From assembly GCA_016873335.1 (NCBI GenBank), contig VGXN01000005.1:1-59740 (forward strand): a stretch of DNA of 59,740 bases. The letters run 5' to 3'. Numbering within the stretch: position 1 is the first letter of the stretch; every line of letters starts with the position of its first letter. Both the position numbers and the translations under genes were made by a program. The notes below the pieces were generated by a model that saw only the letters and a program-made list of their open reading frames with translations, was not told where the DNA came from and ran no database searches. Shown in pieces: positions 18,481 through 26,802 of the stretch. Source of the stretch: Phycisphaerae bacterium. GTDB lineage: Bacteria > Planctomycetota > Phycisphaerae > Phycisphaerales > SM1A02.

Positions 18481-19361
18481 AGGGCATTTCAACAGTCTGC
18501 CGTCTGCTGACCATCATTCCATGCATGCTCTGCACAGGCGCACAGGCGAGCGCCATGCCGCACATGGTTCAACAGACTTCCATCTCCGATCCCTACGCGG
18601 TCGCCGTTGAAGCGCAGCAACACTATGACGCAGGGATGGAGGCAGTTGCCACGGACCCGGAGCGCGCACACGCGCTGTTCGCCAAGTCAGCCGAGCTCTA
18701 TCAGTTGCTCGCGGATGTACCCATTGCCAACGGCGAACTGAACTACAACCTCGGCAACGCATGGATTCAGGCGGGCGATTCGGGCAAGGCGATCGCAGCG
18801 CTGCTCGATGCGCAGTTGCTCTTGCCCGGCGACGCGCGCGTGGCTGCAAGTCTCACCCATGCCCGCGCACTCGTCGAATCAGGATCGTCGACATCGCACA
18901 GCACCGCCCCGCTTGACCGAGCCGCCGCCTGGTGGTCATGGCTGTCGCCGTCGGCGCGCGGCTTCACTGCGGCAGGCATGTGGACAGCGCTCTGGCTGGT
19001 GGTGGCATACGGCGTGTGGACACGCTGGAACGCCCGACTGCCGTGGCGTACCGTCATCACTTCGCTGGCGTTCACTGCGGCGGTTGTGACCGGGACGTGC
19101 GTGGCAGATGCCGTGCGAACAACGCTCCATCCGCCAGGAGTCATCACGAGCGAAACGACGGTCGCACGAAAGGGCAACGGGGAGGGCTTTGCGCCCGCAT
19201 TCTCTGAGCCGCTCAAGCGCGGCATGGAGTTCACGCTCATCGAAGCTCGTCCGCAGTGGGTTCATGTACGGCTTCCCGATGGTCAGTCGGCATGGGTGCG
19301 CAGCGGCGACGCGCATATCGCAGGCGCCTGGGACACGGACCGAACCGCAAGCAGCCTCTGA
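18477..19361 (+). CDS. batE: BatE-like TPR membrane protein with SH3-like C-terminus
   Basis: The 294-residue protein has a signal-like N-terminus (8-26) and TPR-like helices (about 40-135, including ELNYNLGNAWIQAGDSGKAI). Two hydrophobic helices follow (about 157-180 and 190-212). A C-terminal SH3-like domain (about 222-285) contains ARPQWVHVRLPDGQSAWVRS. This matches BatE, the last member of bat operons. It ends the eight-gene unit; a 9-base-stem hairpin follows 15 bases after the stop. Confidence 0.78.
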   Translation: MKGISTVCRLLTIIPCMLCTGAQASAMPHMVQQTSISDPYAVAVEAQQHYDAGMEAVATDPERAHALFAKSAELYQLLADVPIANGELNYNLGNAWIQAGDSGKAIAALLDAQLLLPGDARVAASLTHARALVESGSSTSHSTAPLDRAAAWWSWLSPSARGFTAAGMWTALWLVVAYGVWTRWNARLPWRTVITSLAFTAAVVTGTCVADAVRTTLHPPGVITSETTVARKGNGEGFAPAFSEPLKRGMEFTLIEARPQWVHVRLPDGQSAWVRSGDAHIAGAWDTDRTASSL

Positions 19362-19376
19362 ACGCACCAAAGGAAA

Positions 19377-19406
19377 GGGCGTCCTCCTTCAGTCAGCAGG
19401 ACGCCC
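19377..19406. terminator. hairpin terminator between the bat operon and tRNA-Ser
   Basis: GGGCGTCCT and AGGACGCCC form a perfect 9-base stem around a 12-base loop. On the minus strand it is followed by TTTCCTTTGG, so it looks like an intrinsic terminator for the tRNA transcript. On the plus strand there is no T tract, but the hairpin is well placed to end the bat operon. Confidence 0.65.
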
Positions 19407-19419
19407 AGACGCTGTTCAA

Positions 19420-19507
19420 CGGAGAGGGTGAGATTCGAACTCACGAGCAGGACAAGCCCGCTACTAGTTTTCGAGACTAGCTCCTTCAACCGCTCGGACA
19501 CCTCTCC
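19420..19507 (-). tRNA. tRNA-Ser(CGA)
   Basis: An 88-base cloverleaf is read on the minus strand. It has a GGAGAGG acceptor stem, a D arm with GCGGTTGAAGGAG, and the anticodon loop CTCGAAA between CTAGT and ACTAG (anticodon CGA, codon UCG). A long variable arm typical of class II tRNAs, the T arm GTTCGAATC and discriminator G follow. The 3' CCA is not encoded, so it must be added, consistent with the cca gene at 36367-37623. Confidence 0.95.
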
Positions 19508-19565
19508 AGAGCCGTGCCGAGTATAGCCGCGCGCGCCACGCGCCCCCCAGATTCAGCCTCAAACC

Positions 19566-21095
19566 TCAACCCCAATTGGCAAGAAGCGTTGTGAGATCTG
19601 TTCCATTCACTGTTCCATCATTGTTGAAGTCTGCCGCTGGAACGCTGTTCCCCCACGCTGCCAAGAGCAAACTGAGATCCGCCCCGTTCACCACATTGTC
19701 TCCGTTTACATCGCCTGGGCGTCGTTCACAGACATCAGCCGTACCGTTGCCATTCCCATCCGCACAGGTGGTACCAGCCCCCTTCCACGACGCGCCAGCT
19801 GCGGTGGCGTCCGCCTGCGAAAGAATCAAGCAGAATCCGTTGGGGAAGCAGGCTGCACCCTGAGGCGGTGGGCAGTTCTGCTGGGAACAGACGGTGTTGT
19901 CTCCGCGGTAGTTGCCGCCCTGCGCCGAACATGCGGACGGGCTCACTGGACCCACGCAGGAACCATCTGGCAAGCAGCATGCACCCGTTGGAAAGCAGGT
20001 GTAGGTGGCACAGACGCTGCCCTCCGGACCGGGGACACCGCCGGCGCCGATGCACGACTGATACGACAGCGCGACACATCCCCCCGTGGATGCGAAGCAG
20101 CACGCATTATTGCCTTGGGGCAGGCAGATGGTGGAACTGCAGATCGAACCGTCGCCGCGGTACGTCCCGCCCACGGACTGGCAGTTGGCCTGCGTCGAGA
20201 GCGAACAGTTGGTGCCGACACAGCACGCGCCCTGCGCGGGCGAGCACTGCAGCGGTGTGTAGGTCGCGCGCATCACCCAGTCACCACTTGGACGGCACAG
20301 ACTCGGCAACTGTGCGAAGGTCTTCCAGCCGACACCGCAACCGAACGACCCGCAGTTGAGCAGGTACAGCCAGTTGCGCGTGGGCTGTGCAAGACCGCTG
20401 ACATCGGTTGTTGGGAACGCATTGCTCGCGCTCGGTGGCGCTGTGAAGCACGGGTTCTGCGTCTGATTGTTGTGATCATCGATGCGGTAGCCAATCGAGA
20501 ATGTCTGCGTCCCGTTGTCATCGAGGTACATCTGCTCGGGGTCCTGCGGATCAATCAGGAACTGCACATTCACACCGCTCGTGCCTGGAGGAAGAATGAT
20601 GTGCGGAAGCATCTTTCCATCCGATGAGAACTCATACTTCGGTGTCCCAGACGGATTCCCTTCCCACACAAGGATGGACCACTTCGTTGTCGTCTGGACC
20701 GTTGCGTTGCTGGTGGCGAAGATGATCTCGGTCATGTCAAGCCGCATCGGGAACGCTGCGGCGGGAACCGTGAAGGAAACCGCGGCGATCTCCTGCTCAG
20801 CGAATCCCCCCTGCACGATGTAGGAACCGCCTGTGAAACTCGCGTCCGTATGCGCCACCGTTTGCGATGGACAGTTGCCTGCGATGCCACCTTCCGATTG
20901 CCCGCCGCGGCGATAGATCGCCTGCATGGTTGGGATGTCTCGGGACGCGGACCAGATCGGGAACAGACGGCTCGAATCGACAACCTGTTGCTCCCCCACG
21001 ACCGCTGGCGGCGCATCACTGGCTGCGTGCGCGTCAACCGCACACCACATGGCAAGCGTGAAACACAAGGTCGTCGCACATGATCTGATTGCCAT
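19566..21095 (-). CDS. secreted Cys-rich protein with dockerin-like C-terminal repeats
   Basis: This 509-residue protein has a signal peptide (residues 1-24, ending VDAHA) and a beta-rich region of about 240 residues. Four or five Cys-rich repeats follow (about 283-450), each like GACC-x-G-x-C...C-x3-G-G-x-Y-x-GDGS-x-C...C. The C-terminus has two calcium-loop-like repeats (from about 461: GDVNGDNVVNGADLSLLLAAWG, then DFNNDGTVNGTDLTTLLANWG, given here in pieces) resembling type I dockerin and seen on many Phycisphaerae exported proteins. The role is unknown; surface or extracellular. GGAG lies nine bases before the ATG. Confidence 0.8.
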   Translation of the reverse strand: MAIRSCATTLCFTLAMWCAVDAHAASDAPPAVVGEQQVVDSSRLFPIWSASRDIPTMQAIYRRGGQSEGGIAGNCPSQTVAHTDASFTGGSYIVQGGFAEQEIAAVSFTVPAAAFPMRLDMTEIIFATSNATVQTTTKWSILVWEGNPSGTPKYEFSSDGKMLPHIILPPGTSGVNVQFLIDPQDPEQMYLDDNGTQTFSIGYRIDDHNNQTQNPCFTAPPSASNAFPTTDVSGLAQPTRNWLYLLNCGSFGCGVGWKTFAQLPSLCRPSGDWVMRATYTPLQCSPAQGACCVGTNCSLSTQANCQSVGGTYRGDGSICSSTICLPQGNNACCFASTGGCVALSYQSCIGAGGVPGPEGSVCATYTCFPTGACCLPDGSCVGPVSPSACSAQGGNYRGDNTVCSQQNCPPPQGAACFPNGFCLILSQADATAAGASWKGAGTTCADGNGNGTADVCERRPGDVNGDNVVNGADLSLLLAAWGNSVPAADFNNDGTVNGTDLTTLLANWG

Positions 21096-21169
21096 CTGAG
21101 CGTCTCCGTGAGGGGTCTAGACCGATAGCCGTGCAGCCCACCCCGGCTCCAAAGAACATAACTCCTCCC

Positions 21170-21242
21170 CACTTGAATGCAAGTGAGACAGCCCAAGAAT
21201 TAGCACAAGACCCATCTTGGGCGCAAGTTTCAGCCTTGCGCC
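21170..21242. other. cluster of three hairpins downstream of rpoZ
   Basis: Three perfect inverted repeats lie in a 159-base spacer: CACTTG/CAAGTG (21170-21185), GCCCAAGA/TCTTGGGC (21191-21222) and GGCGCAAG/CTTGCGCC (21220-21242, 7-base loop). The last two share three bases, so they cannot fully form together. The one closest to the rpoZ stop is 12 bases away and is the best terminator candidate, though no T tract follows. They may also shape the leader of the secreted-protein mRNA. Confidence 0.5.
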
Positions 21243-21254
21243 GCGGTGCAAGTC

Positions 21255-21476
21255 TTACCGCGCTTCAGCGGGCAGGTTCGAACGCTCCCAGTCGATGGTG
21301 ATCTTGTCCGTTGCGATCTCCTCGATCACAACCTCGAAGTCGCTCCGACCGTTGCGTTCCACCAGCGGTCGCGCACCAGCGATGAGTTCCGCGATGCGGC
21401 GCTGGATCAACGCAGTGAACTTGAACCGACCACCGACCTTGGCAATGATTTCGTCACTCTTGAGCGCGTCGTGCAT
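21255..21476 (-). CDS. rpoZ: RNA polymerase omega subunit
   Basis: The 73-residue protein matches the omega family: MHDALKSDEIIAKVGGRFKF, then TALIQRRIAELIAGARPLVE and a short acidic C-terminal region. Omega helps fold and assemble the beta' subunit. The start at 21476 gives the family length; the open frame continues upstream to 21914 across rnpA and is not real there. AAAGG lies upstream of the ATG. Its promoter shares bases with that of the divergent rnpA gene. Confidence 0.88.
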   Translation of the reverse strand: MHDALKSDEIIAKVGGRFKFTALIQRRIAELIAGARPLVERNGRSDFEVVIEEIATDKITIDWERSNLPAEAR

Positions 21477-21502
21477 GGTGGAAGTGCCTTTGGGAAGCCC
21501 AA

Positions 21503-21532
21503 TAGAATAGCGGAACGACGCGTAAGAGGCAA
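21503..21532. promoter_or_regulatory. overlapping divergent promoters of rpoZ and rnpA
   Basis: For rpoZ (minus strand), TTGCCT (21532-21527) and TATTCT (21509-21504) are spaced by 17 bases. For rnpA (plus strand), TAGAAT occupies 21503-21508. The two -10 elements share five bases, so both promoters cannot be opened at once. The leaders are short, about 20-30 bases. Confidence 0.5.
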
Positions 21533-21536
21533 GCCG

Positions 21537-21896
21537 ATGCCCGAGGCACGAAGAGTCTTCACCAGATCGATGCGAATCACGACCGGATCGGACTTTCAGC
21601 GGGTCTATTCCCGCCGTGTCCGCAAGGATCTCGGCTGGATCGTCCTGCATGCGGACTTGAATGGGCGTGGGTGCACACGCTTGGGGCTCTCCGTGGGTGC
21701 CCGCGTTGGCGGCGCGGCGCAGCGAAACCGCATCAAGCGTCTCACCCGCGAGGCGTTTCGCCAAGTGCACGCACAACTGCCAGGCGGCGTGGATCTGGTT
21801 GTGTCCGCTCGAGTGCCGCAAGCACGCCCCCTCGGCGACTACATCGCCGCGCTCACATCCGAAGTACCACGACTTGCCCGCGCCCTCCTCGGGTGA
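21537..21896 (+). CDS. rnpA: ribonuclease P protein component
   Basis: This 119-residue basic protein has the RnpA layout: an FQRVYSRR region near the N-terminus, a central beta sheet, and the signature RNRIKRLTREAFRQ (about 62-75). It binds the RNase P RNA and helps cut 5' leaders from pre-tRNAs. The ATG at 21537 has an AAGAGG site about seven bases upstream. In most bacteria rnpA follows rpmH and precedes yidD/yidC on one strand; here rpmH and yidC are absent and yidD is convergent. Confidence 0.92.
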   Translation: MPEARRVFTRSMRITTGSDFQRVYSRRVRKDLGWIVLHADLNGRGCTRLGLSVGARVGGAAQRNRIKRLTREAFRQVHAQLPGGVDLVVSARVPQARPLGDYIAALTSEVPRLARALLG

Positions 21897-21917
21897 CGGC
21901 ACCCACAGGGACACATC

Positions 21918-22148
21918 TCACGGGACCGGATCATCACCGCATCCGCCCCACGGGTGACAGCGCGAAAGTCGGCGCAGGGTGAGCCATCCGCCACGCCAGG
22001 CGCCATGCCGCTCGATCGCCGCAGCCGCGTAGACGGAACACGATGGGTGGAATCTGCATCGCCCACCAAAGATCGGCGACAGCAACCACTGGTAGAGCCG
22101 AACGCCTTGCACGCAGCAGCGTGCAGCGATCGATGGCGACCGCTGCAT
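21918..22148 (-). CDS. yidD: membrane protein insertion efficiency factor YidD
   Basis: The 76-residue protein contains the YidD signature LYQWLLSPIFGGRCRFHPSCS (split: LYQWLLSP, then CRFHPSCSVYAAAAIERHG), WLTLRRLSRCHPWGGCGDDPVP. YidD is a small membrane-associated protein that aids insertion by YidC. The ATG at 22148 follows the FAA-hydrolase stop by one base, so it is the last gene of the minus-strand operon that starts at 32508. Three conserved Cys residues are present. Confidence 0.88.
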   Translation of the reverse strand: MQRSPSIAARCCVQGVRLYQWLLSPIFGGRCRFHPSCSVYAAAAIERHGAWRGGWLTLRRLSRCHPWGGCGDDPVP

Positions 22149-22149
22149 G

Positions 22150-22812
22150 TCAGGCCTCCTCAACGACCGGATTGCGAAGCACGCCGACGCGCTCGATGCG
22201 AATCTCAACGACATCGCCCTGCCGCAGGTAGCGCGGCGGCTTTCGCGCGTGCCCCACCCCGGATGGCGATCCTGTGAGGATCACCGTACCGGCGAGCAGC
22301 GTCATGCCACGCGACAGATCCGCAATGAGCCGTGCCACAGGGAAGATCATCGACTCCGTCGATACGTCTTGCATGCACTCACCGCTCACAAAGGTTTGCA
22401 TGCGCAGCGTTTGCGGATCACCGACAGCCGCCGCCGGCACAGCCGCCGACAGCGGGCAGAATGTGTCGAAACTCTTCCCTCGGCTGAACTGCCCCCCCGC
22501 TCCCTCATTCTGCCACCAACGCGCGCTCACGTCGTTGGCGACCGCGTAGCCGCCAACACATTCGAGGGCGCGTTCAAGCGGCATGTCGCGGCAATCCCGC
22601 CCAAGAATGACCGCCAACTCGCCCTCATAGTCCACCTGCGGTCCGCCCTCGCGGCAAATGGCCGGGATCACAATCGGCTCTTCGTGCCCAATCACCGCCG
22701 CAGGATTCTTGAAGAACACCATCGGCCGCTGCGGAACGGCATGCCCCAGTTCCTTCGCATGGTCGCTGTAGTTGCGCCCGATGGCGATGATCGCTGGCGG
22801 GCGTGGCGTCAC
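22150..22812 (-). CDS. fumarylacetoacetate hydrolase (FAH) family protein
   Basis: The 220-residue protein has the FAH fold markers: IGRNYSDHAKELG at the start, PMVFFKNPAAV, the metal site VDYEGELAVILGRDCRDM (Glu-x-Glu), GYAVANDVSAR, and near the end LLAGTVILTGSPSGVGHARKPP. Family enzymes hydrolyse or decarboxylate 2-oxo acids such as acylpyruvates or oxaloacetate with Mg2+. The exact substrate is not known. It starts with GTG overlapping the previous stop (GTGA). Confidence 0.85.
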   Translation of the reverse strand: MTPRPPAIIAIGRNYSDHAKELGHAVPQRPMVFFKNPAAVIGHEEPIVIPAICREGGPQVDYEGELAVILGRDCRDMPLERALECVGGYAVANDVSARWWQNEGAGGQFSRGKSFDTFCPLSAAVPAAAVGDPQTLRMQTFVSGECMQDVSTESMIFPVARLIADLSRGMTLLAGTVILTGSPSGVGHARKPPRYLRQGDVVEIRIERVGVLRNPVVEEA

Positions 22813-24764
22813 CGCGTCTCCGCCTTCGAGCGTTTGCTGGTCTCTTCCGCTTCACGCCGTCGCGCCTCCTCGGCGGCGACTGCGAGCCGATGCTCCTCCA
22901 TGCCAGGCGGCTCGGGAAGCACCTGCGCAAAGGGCACCATCTGCGAGATCGGATCGAGGCTGTACTCCGCTTCCATCGGTCCGCGCACGAGGTCATACAC
23001 CATCCGCCGCTCCGCCTCGCCCGCACGGTTGTAAATCGTCAGGCGGTCCATCAGTGGCTGCGACGGATCCACAAGCACATTCGCGAACACATCGCGAACA
23101 CTCGTCCGCAGGTCGCCGATCAGGGCCGCCATCCGCCGTTCACCGAACTTGTTGACAAAGTCGGCAATCTGGCTGCTTTGAAAGTAGTCAGTCAGGTCAC
23201 GCGCGAACTTGAGCGCCTCCTCGAGCACCTTCGGACGGTCGAGCAGCAGCCCTTCGCGGAAACCACGCTGCAGCGAGGCGTAGACATCGCTGCGGGCGAC
23301 ATCGGGAGCCAGTCCATACTCGCCATAGGTCGTATTACGAACGAAGACTTCCAGCGGCGCCTCGTACTTGTTGTTGGGAACAAGCCCGCCGCGGCCAAAG
23401 AGATTGTCCAACTTGGTGAGGATCTCTTGGGCTCCCTCAATATCCCCAAAGCGGTAGAGCTCGCGAACTGCCTGGGTCATGTAGTTCTGATAGAAGTCAC
23501 AGAATGTGTCGCCACCGCCACCACGCGTGCCGTAATGCTTGCGGTAGAGTTCGCCGAAATAGCGCTCGATCGCCTTGATCCAGCGTGGGTCGTTCAACCT
23601 CGTCGGGTTGTCGCTGCTGAAGACGTCGTAGCCCATGAGTCCCGTGCGGGCGAGTGCCTGCATCGCGTGAATGTTGACTCGGTCAGTGTTGAGAACTTTG
23701 TAGATGTCGTCGGGTGCCTGACTGCGCTTTGCCGCGGTCGTCGTGCCCTTCTGTGACCAGTAGAACGCGTGGCTCTGCGGGTGACGCCAGTCGAAGGGCC
23801 CGAAGTCGCGCGTGTACTCCCACATCAGTGCGGGATCCATGTTCAGCGACTCCAGCAGCACCTTTCGCCGCAGGAACGGAAGGAACTTGGCGAGTGCCTC
23901 GCGCGACTCGGGCTTTGAAAGCACCGTGTCGAGCGCGAGATACACGGGATCATTGCGCTTGAAGGTTGCCTCCAGTCCCAACAACTTCGCGTAGCGGCTT
24001 GACTGCACTCCCTCCCAACGACCGAGGTTCATCAGGAAGTCCTTGTCAAGCCGGAACTGGAAGCGCGCATCAAAGCCAGCGAGGTTCGCTCGAAGTTCAT
24101 CCAACATCCGCTTCACGCCCGGCTCACGCAACTCCAGTTCGTCGATCGTGTGCGGGGCATCCTTGATCGCTGCGATCCACTGAATGCGGTCCGCGAAGGA
24201 GAGCGGCGGAACTCCAAGCAGCAGTTGCCATTCGCGCGCGAACTCCCGCTTGTAGTACAGATGCGCATCGTCGGCGACGCCATCGAGCTTGTGCGCCATC
24301 ATGAACGCCAGTTCCTTGTGCAGGATCAGATCGTTCGGGTTGTAACGGAGCCCCTCATCGCGGATGAGATTGAACCCAGCTCGCACCCACTCCCACCGCT
24401 CCTGCGGCGTGTCCGTCATGACCGAAATGTTGTAGGTCATGTTGTGACCATGAAATCCCCAGACATCGCCAAAGCGCGGCTGGAGTTTGGTGATGAGCGA
24501 GGCATCCGCCATCGCCTCGAAGAAGAGCCCCTTCTCCCTCATGATGTTCGTCTTGATCCAGAGGTAGTCGACAATCAGGCCGCGCAGCGCGCCGATCGCC
24601 GTACCGATTGCCACGATGGGAGGCGCGCCCTCCACGGAGACATCCGTATAACGCAACGCCTTCTCATCGCTGATGCGCAGGATTTCGGGCAGCAGGCGCG
24701 ACCCCGCGAACAGTGCGGCGACTGCGACCAGAACACACGCCAGTTGCATCAAGCGATCGCGCAC
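22809..24764 (-). CDS. large conserved membrane-anchored protein of unknown function
   Basis: The 651-residue protein has one N-terminal membrane helix (about residues 7-27) and a long soluble part, presumably periplasmic. It contains VSVEGAPPIVAIGTAIGALRG, LIVDYLWIKTNIMREKGLFF, and a TPR-like region (LQPRFGDVWGFHGHNMTYNISV, RYNPNDLILHKELAFM). A Lys/Arg/Glu-rich tail ends it. I do not recognise a family with known function; the sequence looks planctomycete-specific. It immediately follows the ABC permease gene, so a link to that transporter is likely. The GTG at 24764 follows the permease stop by one base and has GAGGG upstream; ATG at 24749 or 24824 are alternatives. Confidence 0.75.
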   Translation of the reverse strand: MRDRLMQLACVLVAVAALFAGSRLLPEILRISDEKALRYTDVSVEGAPPIVAIGTAIGALRGLIVDYLWIKTNIMREKGLFFEAMADASLITKLQPRFGDVWGFHGHNMTYNISVMTDTPQERWEWVRAGFNLIRDEGLRYNPNDLILHKELAFMMAHKLDGVADDAHLYYKREFAREWQLLLGVPPLSFADRIQWIAAIKDAPHTIDELELREPGVKRMLDELRANLAGFDARFQFRLDKDFLMNLGRWEGVQSSRYAKLLGLEATFKRNDPVYLALDTVLSKPESREALAKFLPFLRRKVLLESLNMDPALMWEYTRDFGPFDWRHPQSHAFYWSQKGTTTAAKRSQAPDDIYKVLNTDRVNIHAMQALARTGLMGYDVFSSDNPTRLNDPRWIKAIERYFGELYRKHYGTRGGGGDTFCDFYQNYMTQAVRELYRFGDIEGAQEILTKLDNLFGRGGLVPNNKYEAPLEVFVRNTTYGEYGLAPDVARSDVYASLQRGFREGLLLDRPKVLEEALKFARDLTDYFQSSQIADFVNKFGERRMAALIGDLRTSVRDVFANVLVDPSQPLMDRLTIYNRAGEAERRMVYDLVRGPMEAEYSLDPISQMVPFAQVLPEPPGMEEHRLAVAAEEARRREAEETSKRSKAETR

Positions 24765-24765
24765 T

Positions 24766-26802
24766 TCAGCCCTCGCCTCCGCTGTAGATCGCGATCTCCT
24801 TGCGCGAGAACGCCCAACCGCCAATGGCGAACGCCAAGGCGCTCCACAGCAGCCCGATGAGACCCACGGCGCGCACCACCGATCCCCACGGGATCACTCG
24901 CCCATCGACGAGGTCGGTCGAACTCCCGACCGAAGCGAATGGCGCGAGCACCCACTGCACGCTCCCCACAAAGCCTTGAATGAATGCCTCGAAGACCTGC
25001 ATGAACCAGGGCGCATCGATCGGCACGGCGAACTGCTCGACCGCGATCTCCAGGAAGGGAGACATGGAACCGACAATGAAAATGGTCATCGCCACGAGGA
25101 CAGCCACGGGGAAGGACAGGATGCCCGCAGCACTCACCCCAAGCGCCGCGATGAACAGCAACTTCCCCCAGTCGACCAACATGGCACGCAGGAAGTTTCC
25201 CTCGAACCCGCCGACGCGGTGCAGCACCTCGAGTCCGTCGGCATCGAAGTTCAACGACCACGGTGCCTGAATGATCCGCCCACCCTGCATCATCGCACCG
25301 TTCACAATGGTCACGCGCAGCGTTCCATCCTCGGCAATCGCCTCCACTGGTATGCCGAGGACATTTCGCTGCACGGGGACATACTCCACGAGCTCAGGCG
25401 GCAGATCACCAAACAGGAACGAAACGGGGTAGACCTCGTGCGTACTGTCCGGTCCACTGTGGAAGGTGTACCGCAGCATCGGTGCAATGCCCGCCTTTCG
25501 AGCCTCGAGAAGGCCCGAGAACGTGTAACTCCGCGAGGCTCCTGCGGCGATCGTGCGCTGTGCCGAGGAGAACTCCGTGATCTTCTGCACGCGGAGTTGG
25601 CGCACAACATCCGCTTCTGACTTTGCACCCGCTTCGATCTCCCCGCGAAGCACCGTATCGTTTTCAATCGCACGGTTGACCGCATCACGAAGTTCGATCG
25701 GATCAATGCTCTTGTACACGGGCCGTTCTGTGGCGCGGGCCACGAGCACCTGGCTCGTCAGCGCCGCAGCATCCTCCATGCTGCCCGCAGGTCGGGCACT
25801 CAGGAGCGAAACCTGCACAAGCACCGCGGCACCAGCCACCGTCAGGATCAGCCCATCGAGAACCGCGAGTCCAAGCCACTTCCCCGCGAGGTACTGGAAT
25901 CGCGAAACGGGTTTGGTAAGCACACTCCAAATCTGACGGTCACGAATCTCGAATGCGACGGTGGCACATGCAAGCAGCAGCGTCAGAAACGCGGCGACGA
26001 GAAAGACCAGCCCCGTCCCCCTCGCGATGAACGTCTGGACCTGATAGCGCAGCGGATCACGACTGGAGATGAACAGCGGCAACAGCGGCAGCAGCACCAG
26101 CAGTCCACCAATGCATGCCAACGAAATCCGCTGTCGAGTCGCCTCGAGCAGCAGCGTGTGGGCAACACCCGTGATCGCTCCTGCGGGAGACAGCATCCGA
26201 AGTGCCAACTGTGTCGCCACGAGAAACAGAAAGAGCAGGATCCCGATGCCCGTGAACGCAACAAACAACTGCATCTGTCCAAATGCAAAGCAGGCAGTCG
26301 CGATCGGCGCGGTGACAAGCGTGATGCCCATGAGCGGCAGCGCAAGTCCGAGCCAGATCGCCAACACCGCGACTCCTGCAATGCCGATCCCGATCCCGCC
26401 AACCAGCAGCGGCTGCTCGACGACTTGTGGTGGTGCCCACCGCGGCGCTTGGATTGCAGCGATGAACGATGCAAACGCAGGAACATCGTCGATCGTTCCG
26501 GCTTCGTTGAACATCTCTTGTGCAACGAGTTGCACGCGCGCGCTCCCCACCTCCCGCCCGTTCAGTTGCACGGTGCCCCGATCCACAAGGTTGATGGCCT
26601 GCGGATTGCGTTCCTTGATGTTTGCTTCGCGAAGGACACTCGCAATCTCGCTGACAAGTTGCGCATGCTGCAGCGAGGACCACCACAGCGGCACGACGGC
26701 TGCACTCACAAGCACCACAGCAAGCACGGTCAGAAGAACGCGGCTGCCAACCCGCTCTTGCCACACGGCGAAGCGTTCAAGGGCACTTCCAAGCCAGTTC
26801 AC
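24766..26802 (-). CDS. ABC-2 type transporter permease (GldG/NosY-like, long)
   Basis: This 678-residue membrane protein has an N-terminal helix (22-42), a periplasmic part, a block of helices (about 130-335) and a second block near the C-terminus (about 545-670). A large extracytoplasmic domain (about 350-540) separates the blocks. IRDRQIWSVLTKPVSRFQYLAGKWLG is the typical cytoplasmic loop of ABC-2 permeases. It should pair with the ATPase encoded just upstream (four-base GTGA overlap). The large external domain is longer than in standard exporters and may contact the SPFH proteins or the 651-residue protein. Confidence 0.85.
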   Translation of the reverse strand: MNWLGSALERFAVWQERVGSRVLLTVLAVVLVSAAVVPLWWSSLQHAQLVSEIASVLREANIKERNPQAINLVDRGTVQLNGREVGSARVQLVAQEMFNEAGTIDDVPAFASFIAAIQAPRWAPPQVVEQPLLVGGIGIGIAGVAVLAIWLGLALPLMGITLVTAPIATACFAFGQMQLFVAFTGIGILLFLFLVATQLALRMLSPAGAITGVAHTLLLEATRQRISLACIGGLLVLLPLLPLFISSRDPLRYQVQTFIARGTGLVFLVAAFLTLLLACATVAFEIRDRQIWSVLTKPVSRFQYLAGKWLGLAVLDGLILTVAGAAVLVQVSLLSARPAGSMEDAAALTSQVLVARATERPVYKSIDPIELRDAVNRAIENDTVLRGEIEAGAKSEADVVRQLRVQKITEFSSAQRTIAAGASRSYTFSGLLEARKAGIAPMLRYTFHSGPDSTHEVYPVSFLFGDLPPELVEYVPVQRNVLGIPVEAIAEDGTLRVTIVNGAMMQGGRIIQAPWSLNFDADGLEVLHRVGGFEGNFLRAMLVDWGKLLFIAALGVSAAGILSFPVAVLVAMTIFIVGSMSPFLEIAVEQFAVPIDAPWFMQVFEAFIQGFVGSVQWVLAPFASVGSSTDLVDGRVIPWGSVVRAVGLIGLLWSALAFAIGGWAFSRKEIAIYSGGEG

